From NCBI GenBank assembly GCA_963575645.1, contig OY754469.1, positions 13,968,001 through 14,032,000 of the forward strand: a stretch of DNA of 64,000 bases, written 5' to 3'. The notes under the pieces are model-generated. The model had not been told where the DNA came from and ran no database searches. It saw nothing but the letters and a program-made list of their open reading frames with translations. The position numbers were made by a program, and so were the translations under genes. Source of the DNA: Xanthostigma xanthostigma (taxonomy: Eukaryota; Arthropoda; Insecta; Raphidioptera; Raphidiidae). Positions 21,058-33,000 of the stretch are shown here, piece after piece; position 1 is the first letter of the stretch; every line of letters begins with the position of its first letter.

Positions 21058-24000
21058 CTGCACACAGAACACAACACGCAATGCATAGGCAATTCGCACG
21101 AGCGCATGCGCGGCACGGACCTTTTTCATTCACCTATTCTGTCTTGTTTTCATGAAAGCGTACACCCGTAATTATTATGCTTATTTTTTAAAGTTCTGCT
21201 GAAATAATATTGATAGATTCAGAGATTATTTTTAAGGACGCCTCATCTGCGAATTAATATATTGTTCCGACACAAAAATATTTCCCTTTAAATCAGTTTA
21301 ACAATTTTGTCTTAAACGGTATGTATTGAGCAGTATGTTATTCGCAGATAAAGGCACTTCAGAAATATTCTTTGAAAGTATCACTATTATTACGGACTAA
21401 GTTTTTACTTAAACTTAGATTTCAATCTGGACACCAAATTGATTTGAATGATATACAGTTACCGAATCGACCTGAACTAATTTTCAAGTACAGAATTGGC
21501 CAACGATGCAAAAATGCCCGTGCTGCGTTAAGCAAAATGATTTTTCAGTGGTCAAACAATAAAAACGTTATCATAAATTGTTAATTGGAATGTAAATGTC
21601 ATTTTTAAAACTATTACAATACGTAAATTTCTTGATTTCCAAAACTAAGTTAAACAATACGAGTTAAACAATTGTTCACAACTGAAGGTCGTTTATGCAT
21701 TTCAATGTTTCAATTTTTAAGAATGTCTTTTGTAGGTTAGGATCTATGTTATATTATAGAAAGAAAAAACTGCATTTGAATAAAACAAAAATGGGTGCGC
21801 GTGGTCTTTACGCGCGGTTGACGTGAAACTTAACTGACCACAAAACAAAACTCAATTTATTATTGAGCATAAACCACGCACATTAGAAATGGCAGACATT
21901 CAAATAAGTATTCAATTCAAATGACTGAAAAGAATCACTGAAACAAATCATAACACAGAAACAGTTGAAATGTATGCGAGGTCATTTCAAGTTTCACAAT
22001 TGATTAAATTATTTGCCATTCATTGAATCGTCACATAAAACACATCACCCCCCCCCCCCCCCTTCCCTTCAACGTTAAACAGCGCGAGCTTGCGTAAGTT
22101 TCATTTCAATAATAACAAAAAATAAAATAAACAAAATGGTTCCGTGATGTGTGTTGTCTGTTTTACTATTGGTCCAGTCTATTAATTTGTTCTTTAATGT
22201 TTTCAAAGTAGGAACTTGTAACAAAACAAAATATAATTAGTTGGCGACCTAAAACCAGTCAACAGACATTCATTTTAAAACAATCGAAATGCATAAACAA
22301 TCTTGACTTTCCAGTGAATGCATAATCACGGAAATTAATTCAGTAGTTCATTTTTCTCTGCAATGACAAGAGGAAAGCATTGTTAGTCAGATGTCTTTTG
22401 GAAAATTTTCACTACACAAACTACCTATATTTAAACATATAAAATGTACTTCGGAGAATAAACGTTTTTCGATCTATCCTTTGAAAGTTTATACCGAAGA
22501 TGTAGCGGAAACCCTAAACAATATTAATATTTAACAGGCGACATTGTATTTTTATTCCGTGAAATATTAAAAAAAATTAAAACTGTATTTTTATTTAATT
22601 TTATGACGTTTAGCTAAAATTAATAGATATGGCATACAAACGATTATTACTTAGTGGCACAAAAAACAAAAGAAAAAATTACTTAGGGATGGTCTGAATC
22701 TACGGGTGTCAGAAATGTTAAAGCGTCCTCGCCTGTCTAGTCTATTGCTCAGTTTCTGATATGACATTCAACTTTAAATCTAGATTTAAGAATGTTTTCA
22801 ATTAAATGGACAGCTCCATTTAGTTGAAAACAGATGACGCTCTTTAATCTACAATTAAAGAAGAAAATCGTATAAGAAACGTTACACTACACTGTTTATT
22901 TAGCGTGTATACAATCAATTGTTACTATGCGCTATTCATTTTTTTTTTTTTGTGAAATTCAATAATTGGATCGTTTTTTTTTTTTTTTTGTATTACGATC
23001 AACTAATAGAGTACCTAGTTTTTTTTAGTATACAACCCAATATTTATCGTTTTTTTTTTATACAATTCAATTATTGGATCGTATACCAAAAAAATTTAAG
23101 TTTTGTAACACTCATATAGTTAAAAGATACCAAAATAAATACAGTCAATAGGAACTAGTTTTACCCACTGCGGTGAAAAAAATGGACTACTGTGCGATCC
23201 AAGCGTTCGCTGAAAGGTTTAATAATAATAAAAAAATATATAAAAAGAATGAGCATGTAATATTTACATTTATATTATGTAAAAATACGATATATAAGCA
23301 AAACATTCAGTTGATTAAAAAAAAAAATAAGAGAAGAGACAAAACACTGTTAATATATTTACAAAATAAAAGTGGACCCACAGCGCGGCGGTGCGGGCCT
23401 CAATAATGAATGATATTATAATAGATCACCAGTAAGTAATAATATATATAAGACAGCAGGCCTCTACGGTACAAAGTGGGAGCGATAAACAGCACATCCG
23501 ATATAACGGTAAATAAACTCTGATCCTCCCACAAGCAGGCAGGCATGCTAAGAAAACTGAACTGTATAATATGGTCGGTTATTTTAAGATGGAGCCGCTG
23601 ACGAAGACCGACATCCGTACTGTCACCCCAAAACGCTTCAAATCAACATTCTATACCCAACTGACGCAACAAATCGAAAAAAACAACGCGTTAATAATAA
23701 TTAAAATACACAAACAAATAGCTATAGTTTGCTAATTATGAAAAACAACCCTTTTTGACGTTAAAATGGAATATTAGAAAAATTTATGAATCAAACAATG
23801 TCACTTTCAGGACATAAACTCGAATGTGACATTGAGTAACAAATTTTTCTAATATTCCATTAACGGTTGTTTTTTTTATTATAACAGCAAACTACAGCTT
23901 TTTATTTGCATATTTATAACTTTACGTTCTCGATCCGTAACGAAACTATTCATTTATAACAGAATCTTATAAAGAATAAAAATATAATATTCGTGATTTT

Positions 24001-27000
24001 TCGAACGAAATCAAATGAAGTAAAAATTAATTAAAGTAAATTCTTAGAAGTTTAAATGATGTTAAGACGTTATTTTATGATACATTTCCAAATTTTAATG
24101 TTTTTATCGTGATTTCGAGTATATTGCTGAATTCCCTGACCTTTCAATATTTTCTAGGTCTGTACAAACTCTGATTAGACTATCGTTCGGTATCTGATTA
24201 TAAAAATAAAGCCCTTACAAAGCTGATGAATTTGTTTCATTAAATCGTGGACGTACGACCTTCGATCTATACCCATATACCTTAAAATTGAAGGAACTAG
24301 ATGCATTGAATCAAAGGATATAAACAAAAAACCTTTTTTGTTGGCGTTGCATATAAATTATCGTTTGGAGCGCGTTTCGTACCTGTAACGGACACGTTTC
24401 CACGTCAGCGCTCCCCGAGTATAATGTAATATATATTTATATATAAAATATGTGTATTTATATTACAGCCCCCGTGCTGTCACATCCAAATGCTGTTAGT
24501 TTGGTAATCAAGCTACACTCTATACTACTCATAATACTGTTACAAATGTCAAATGTGACGATACGCACAACGGAACGTTATACGCGCATGCGCTCACGTA
24601 AACACGTCTGTGTCGTGATATCGGCTGAGGAAAGCCGATAACGAAACGCGTAACGTTCGTCGATGTTACTACTGCACACCGTTTCGTCATATGTACCGTA
24701 CGAGATGTATAATACAGGGTATTCCGAACATAACTCCCCGGGCTTGTATTTCGATTATTTTTGAAGATAACCTCATCAAAGCTTATATATTCGTGGCGAT
24801 AAATTAACAACGATATAGGCCAGAGAGGCAAAAGTTTTTTCTTAAACAGGACCATAGGTATTTTTTATTTTGACACCTCTTTATTTTATTTTAAGCCATT
24901 TGATAAAATAACTGCTACATGATACAGTTTTTGAGACAACCGCAATTAAGGAAGTACCCTCGGTACGCAGTAAGTCAAAGAATTTCAGTCTTCTACTTGA
25001 GTAACGTAGTATATAATTTGGCAACACTGCATGCCTTGCCATAGTTACAAGTGCTTATGTACGCAGCATAAGTCAGCACGCGGTGTCAAATTCGCATTAA
25101 TTTATGAAAATGCTTTTCTTTGTTCCCGTCATTTTGGAAATAATAATATACTATCATTTTTTTGGAATACTAGGCTTTTAGCATTTACTCAATTTACGTA
25201 TGTTTTTACGATATCAAAACTGCTGCAGTTTCGTAACTTACCTTTGAATGACGCGCCACAAACTATAATATTGCGGTGTTGCCATGTTTATGAATTGATA
25301 AAAAGCTCAGCTTTGTTAAATTGTTTTAGTTATTTCTATTAACATAAGCAAGCTTTATACGTTTTGGAAAAAGAAAAATGTTCATAGAATATTCGTTTAT
25401 ATTTCCTGAAAATTTTATCAAAATCTGTTTGTCAATTCCAACGTAATAAATGATGGAGTGCGTCAAAATCACAGATTTCCATAAGACTCCATGTTAAGTG
25501 CAGCGAAATAAAATTACCAATATATTTTTACAAAGTCAACCAAAAATCACAAAAATTTAACTGAGTCATTTTTGAAAAGGTTTTGACATATTTGCAAATT
25601 TTCGAAATTTTCTGTTTGTTAATTCATTTATCGAGGGTACTTCCTTAAACCTTGCAAGTGAAGTATAGGGACGCTTCCGCCGTTTCGATCACAGAAACAT
25701 CCATGATTTCGATACCTGTACAGAACACTAGTGACTTCTTAAGTAATGCACGTAGTTCGGAGTCCACGTCTAGAATTCGTGTCATAAATAATCGAGATAC
25801 AGACCTGGGGGAGTCATGTCTGGGACACCTTGTACAGTGTAGTAGATAAACCTGTTTAATATAATAATATAATGTATGCAACCCTGCTTGCAGTAATTAA
25901 GAGTGTCTAGTTAGTAATTTGTTATATCACAATAGTACAGTCTACTGTGAGTTGTAGGCACAATATCAAAATAAGAACTAAACAAAACTACTTTTAGAAA
26001 GTTTAAAATGAATACGAACATGTAAATCGGCTGGACTTCCACTAGTTACAAAAGAATTAGAGGGATATCCCGATGACGAAGTATAAAGAGGATACTAAAA
26101 CGCTTTACTATATAAATGATTACCTCTATAGTGTGTTCACCGATAGTAGTAACACTGAATAATTCTTGTATTCTGCTCGATACAAAAAAAGTTTGGATAG
26201 TTTTTTTTTTATTCAACTCGAGATTTACTATCGAAAACTGCTGAGGTGTATTTTTTTGTACTTCAAACTGAAAGTGTACACGCATTCTTTTTTTCAAATG
26301 GCAACATAAGCCTTTTACATTTTCGAAATCTCTATTTTTTTCTCTACAAATCCATATAAAATTTTCACAAGGTTACATAAGAAAATATTCGAGGAAAAAC
26401 GTTATCAATTTATTAATTAAACACACAGTAGTAATTATTTTTCATAGTACTCCACACGCGTGTAAATATTAATAAAAATTATTATTGTTTGTTTATTTCA
26501 TAAATCAATAACATTTTTCTCGAATATTTTCTTATGTAACCTTGTGAAAATTTTATATGAAGTTATGGAGAAAAAAATAGATTTCGAAAATGTAAAAAAA
26601 ACATAATTTGAAAAAAAAGCATGTACACTTCCGGTTGGATTTGATGTACCAAAAAAATATATCTCAGTAGTTTCCGATAGTAAATTCTGAGTTGAATAAA
26701 AAACTATTCCAACTTTTTTGTAACTTGTAGGGTACGGGAATTATTCACTTACCACTATCAGTGAGCACACTGTATTATTGTCTACCCGACTACTTTGTAA
26801 AGTTTAGTAACAAAAATTAATGTTGATCGAGTTTTATGTATTTACTGATTATATCTATACCTATTACACAAATATGAGATAAAATCTACTTATTTCTAGA
26901 TAAGCTAAAAATTATGCAGACTTACACATTATTATGGCGTCTTTTTTTTTTATATGCTTGCAAAGTTCTCTCAGTGTTAAATCTCCAATTTTAACAAAGA

Positions 27001-30000
27001 AAAAATAACTGATCATTTTTTTGTAACCATTAAAATAACTTACATACAAGGATTGATCGAAATATATAGAAATAAATGGATTTTTTCAATTACTCAAAAA
27101 TGGGCTGTCGTTTAATAGCTAAATTAGCACAATATATTAACAGTTTTATTTATTTTCCCTCTATAATAGTACCAGAGTAATCGAGCAATCTCCACAAAAA
27201 TAAAATAAGACACTATGCAAATATTTAATATAGATGACAAACTATAAAATTCCTATGATTTGCTAATTTATTTGATTGATAAAACACTAAGCACAAAGGT
27301 ACAATGAAATGAATAAACTTTATGAAAAACTCGATTGAAACAAAGTACTATTTCTATTTGTACATATCGTGTACCTGCAGCAATAAACAAAAACATATGT
27401 TATAGGTTTACAAAAGCGGAAATCAAAAAGACGCATTAAATACAATGTTTGTTATTTTCAGAGCTACCAATATAAAAAAATATCAGTTGCATTCTACCGA
27501 TGACATTCTACGAAAGAGGTCTGACGTTTTCGTAGCCTTGAAACGCAATGCGAAAACGAAGTTACAACGTCTTAACACCGTACTTATGAACACGTGACCT
27601 TGGCCGCCATGTTTAGTTGTCTGTTGGTAGCATTTGTTAATAATTAACATAAAAAATCTGTATTCTGAGCGCTTTACAATGAATAGGAACATATTCGAGT
27701 ATAAAGATATAGACTGTAAACAAAACATTTAACCTAATGTTAAGAATGTTTATGTTAGAATAGCATATCGGAGGCGCAAACACATATTGTGACTGCACAT
27801 ACATCAACGTTACGTCATATGAGGATGATATTGAGTAACTGACGGAAAATGACGTATGTCCACGTCTTTAATCTGTTCTAAAAATGGTAATAATCTTATC
27901 CGTTAAGTTTTAATCTAACATTTGTTCGTACTATCGAATGTTCAATGATTGTTTCTAGCAGAACGAAACAGTTTACCGATTCAATATCCGATGTACTTGC
28001 TGGTTCAATGACAGCAAATAATGAGCCAGTAAACTATTTTTCAGGACGTACCGAAAACTTCAGAAAGATTTCGGAAGTGAGCTACCATACAAGTCTTAAA
28101 ATTAATGTTAATTTAGCAACGTTTTCTAGTTTTTTTTATTTCTAGTATGTAGTATATAAATAAGAGGTTATGAAATTGTCTGATTTCTAAAAAACGATAT
28201 CGTCTTTGCTACTACAAAACACTGAATTTAATCTGCCTCAAAAATAAATAAATAATTGTGTTCCGCTAGCTGTTAGACGAGTACATTTCACGAAGTTTGT
28301 AAGCACGGTGGAAGTCCATGGCTGATACTTTACGAGCTGTGTCGAGACAACGGACAGAGACAGAAGAGCTAGGCTAGAGCTATCGAGGGTATTAGGATAG
28401 GTATTACTTGCTTGCATGCACAACGTACAGTGGTGGGTCTACGCGGCACCATGATACCCACTTTCGCCATCTGTGCCTGAATGCCTTTGGACTGTAATGC
28501 TTTGACGGCTCCCTCTGCCGACATTGGCGAGTCAAAATCCACAAATCCATAACCTGAAAACATGACAATGATCGTTGCTAAAACAGAGCACAAACAGTAA
28601 TTGCATTCTCGTCGCGTCATAGCGCGCCAGATACCGATACATCTACGATAATATATAAACATTCCAGCCAATTGGGCGACGGGACCATTCCAGCTTCAAA
28701 ACTATTGACGTTTGATATGGTATAATAAATAAAATAAAAAATTTCTGACATCGCGTGCGGTGATGCGGGTAATAGTTAGTATTATATACGATATTTGCTG
28801 TTCGTTGGCATGGTTACCTACATAATATGTTCCACGTTATGTAAAAAAATTAATCAAAGCATGCTAAACTAATTCCTTTCTGACAGATCTACAGAACAAA
28901 AGAACAGCAGATTTTTTTTTCAAAATATTTCCGAAACTATAAAGTTGAGAAAAAAATTTTTTTAACAAAACTTTCTTGATAAACTAAACAGAATAATAAA
29001 TCGTTATGAAAAGTATATCATTATTATATAAAAAAAACAACGTTATAGCATAAATCTCTTTTGCGCATGCGCCGATTTTCCCCCAAAACAATAGGGCTCC
29101 ACATATTTGCATATCAAACATCCTCCCAAAATTTGGTTTCAATCCGTTCATTCGTTTGACATGTATCGTGTTAGGCTGAATGTAATGTCGAATCCGCCAT
29201 TTTTCATAATATATACAGCAATTCTAACACTGTGTAGAATGTAATGTGTTTATGATTTAAATTTCTGTCATCAGATGTCGGAGCGGCGCCACTATTGACT
29301 ATGTGGGCTGATGATAGCGCCACAGCTTGACACAATTCCTACGATGCATTGCTAATAGGAATACCTGGAGTTTCTCTAGTAGGAATCTTTATACATTATC
29401 TTAGATGCATCAAACGAATCCACCGCCATCTAACATACTACCGAAGAACTATTTGCTAGATGCATTTGTTCGATAACTAATTAACTCAGTATAATGACAA
29501 CAATAACAGAAAACAAATAACTGTCTTGTATCAAATTTAACTGAACCTGTACCTTTTGAAACGCTGTTGCGATCTAGTTTTTGGATGGATAATCTGATTA
29601 CCTAACCTTAATATTTAACAGTTCCCGATATTCATTTTTCTTTAATTAAACAAGAGAACGATAGCTCGCCGCGATTAAACATTAAAGAAGTAAACATTGC
29701 GAATGTTGGTTACATTATGGATCAATTTTGTACATCACATTTTGAATACAAACCCGTTAGCTTCAAGCAAATTTGATCTGATGTTTTATTATCGAACGAA
29801 TACAGCTATTGTCAAGAGTTATACTACACAGCAACAATTAGTAATAAAAGAAAAAATATATTTATCACAATTAAAATTATACATGGACAAAAACTGTGTG
29901 ATGAAATATACTGCATTAAAACAGATTCTACTTCAATTTGCAGCAAGTGAATATACGTTGCACAATAAAATTTTAATGGCACATTTACTAATGAGTCGTC

Positions 30001-33000
30001 AAGATTATAAAGTGTGCCAATAAAGTTGTTAATTCGTTGTTTCGGAGCTCCAATATTTTAAAAATGAAATAACCGACAATAAATAATTAAAAAAATTCGA
30101 AATATTTTTATCTACCAATCAAATTTTATTCTCTTTAACCATCTGTACAGTCGAAAAAGTATAGATATCATAGATATATAGATGTCTGATAGAAATACAC
30201 AATTTGCTTTACATTGCATAAATAATGATATCATTGAGAATCCAATTGATTCGATAATTTCTATGATTTCTACAGTTTTCTAGGATACTAATATCACGAA
30301 CAAAACTACTAAGTTTTATTGACTGGTGTATAGTCTGAAATTTCATTTAGAAAATAAATAAGTCAAATATTATATAAATAACATTCAGGCAACGATAACT
30401 TACTTTTTCTTATGGAAAATCATACCTTTACATTTATTTGTATTTTTATCCAGTATCGCCTTTGTTGATATAATCGTTCCATACCTGAAAACAAAACAAT
30501 TTTTCTAACAAAATACTAAAATCGATTTAAACCGAAAAAAAAAAAACGCGTCGCAAACGCCAACTTTCTGCCCGACTAGCACACAGTACTATTTGTAATA
30601 AGTGCATTTGATTTTTAAAGAACACTATAAACACACACCTTAAATAGGTATTGTAGGTTAGGTGAACTGTCAAATATAGTTTACAAATTATTATGGCACC
30701 ACTTTTGATTACTTTCGACCCGAACAGTGTTTCCCAAGAAACGGAAACACTTTACATTTGACCTGGGCATGCGCGGCTTTTATTTTTCGTCCCGGAATAA
30801 GTATTTTTAAAATTCAATTTCAATGCAAGTATTACAAAAAAAAAAAATACTTTAATGAACCTTTTTCCTGAAAAAGGTAGCACTTATGGCAGGGACAAAC
30901 ATTATTTACTTCTCATTCAGCAGCCCCCTCAGGACTGACATTGAAAATGTAGTAAAAATTCCAATGTTTTATGTGATTCCCAGGAGCCCAAGCTCATACC
31001 AGATAGACGCCAATGACCTCAGCTGTTGAGCGTCTATAATCTACATTCTATCTATCATTCAGCAGTGTGTTACGTATTATTATAAATTATCAGACAAAAA
31101 ACAAATAAATAACGCCGCCATAAAATAGTTATGCCTGGCTTACTGATCTGTCATTCAATTCAATTTTTCTCCTTGAAAAGTTTAGTTTGCGACAAGATAG
31201 CCAGCGTTTTAAGGTTGTTACATTATTTGTCTTTACGTTTACAAAGCTTAATTTCGCACCCAGTACGTCGTTTTCTTTCAAAAACATTTTTTTTTTGCAT
31301 TTGTTTGGAGATTGGAAAACGTTTGTCCCTACCGTACTACTAGCGCTGCTAGTGAGAAATTTTTCGTACTTCAGGAAAAAAGTTTCGTTCAATATTTCTC
31401 AAGAATTCTGACGATTCCTTTCAGTCGGTACTTACTGCGAGCACATGTTGACAAGATCCTTGTCGGTCGTGTTTTGCGTCAATCCTCGAATGTAGAGGTT
31501 GGTCTTACTGAGCTGCTCAGAACCGCCGCCGCCGCTGGCCGTCGAGCCCGTCGCTCCCGTGCCACCGCCTCCTCCTCCCTGACCGCCCATCTGGTTACTA
31601 AGAGATGTGCTCAGGGTGCCCGACTGCGATCCGGTCGCGCTGCTCGATGAGCTGCTGTTAGTGTTGCTCGGAGATGCAGCCGTCGGCACCCGGCCACCTC
31701 CGCCACCGCTATACTGCGTCACGTAACAATACTAGAACAAAAAACAACTTATGAGTCTCACTCGCATAAGCACACGGCGGAAGTGAAACTTCTTTAGAGT
31801 TATGAGCTCGCTTCAATAGAGTGTTATCCATTCAGTATTAGCCTTTTAAGGATCAGGTTAACCGAGTACCAAGGTCACCAGATTTCGTTAAGTGCGTTAC
31901 AGTGTTATACTTCTGGTTATTTATTTCTGTGATACTAGTATCTGGATCCTCATCGTGCTAATAAAGTAAAGTTTCAGTTATGGAAATACCCGAGCTTAAA
32001 AAGATGAATTGTGATGGCTTTAAAAAATTGAATCTATACTAATATATAAAGCTGAAGAGTTTGTTTGTTTGTTTGTTTGAATGCGCTAATCTCAGAAACT
32101 ACTAAAAAAATGGATAGCCCATTTATCAAGGAAGGCTATAGGCTACGACCATTAGGAGCGGAGCATTAATGAAAAATGTTGAAAAATGTATCTCAAAAAT
32201 AAGCTTCTATTCAGGTGAAATGCACTAATTAAATATACTCATATTATCGTTGTGCGTATACAACGTCGGATGGCTCAATCGGTAGAGCATGCGACTGTCG
32301 ACATCAGGGTCGTGGGTTCAAGCCCCACGTTGGGCGAAAATATTTTTATTTTCTACATTGCTTTCTTCTAAGGCTTACATTTAAATTTATTTTAATTTTA
32401 TTTAATAAAAAAAATTATTAGTTTAAAAAAGTATAAATACTGCTTTTTATCGACAAAAGCTTTTGAACGGTAACTCCGATCATCACGAAATTTGGACACA
32501 ACATTCATCTCGGTAAACTAAGATGAATGTGTGTACTCATGTTTCTCCCTTCCATATTCGTTCTTTTACACCCGGGTGAAACCGGACGGGACCGCTAGTA
32601 ATAAAATAAAGGGGGTTTTCAAGAACACCGAAAACGGCATCGAGCGCATCTATCGTTCCACCACTCATCAGGATTATATTATCTCATTTAGAATAGACCC
32701 ATCATTCATAGTTAGATCCATAATCTATAGATCTGGACGCTAATGACCTTTGATGTTGATGCGTCTATAAATAACTATAAAAAAGGGGGAGAGGAAATGT
32801 TAACTATTTTAGACTTGAAATTGCCTATTGGAATACACAAGTCATGTCACTCGCGTTGCGGAACAGCCTGTATAATGATCGAAATCTATAAAAAAAAAGA
32901 CGGGTTGCACTCCAGGAGTGCCGGCAGAAGTGAAAACTTGAATATTAACGTCTTAATTTTTTGCATTTAGAAGCATTGTTTATTTATTGACAACACTTGT

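Noticed and set aside
20311-21171. Several overlapping ORFs on + and in other - frames over the shep terminal exon
   Set aside because: They are shadows of a GC-rich coding exon; only the RRM2 frame has recognisable motifs.
31131-31650. + strand ORFs over the shep Ser/Gly-rich exon
   Set aside because: They mirror the real - strand exon; splice sites and RRM motifs fit only the - strand.
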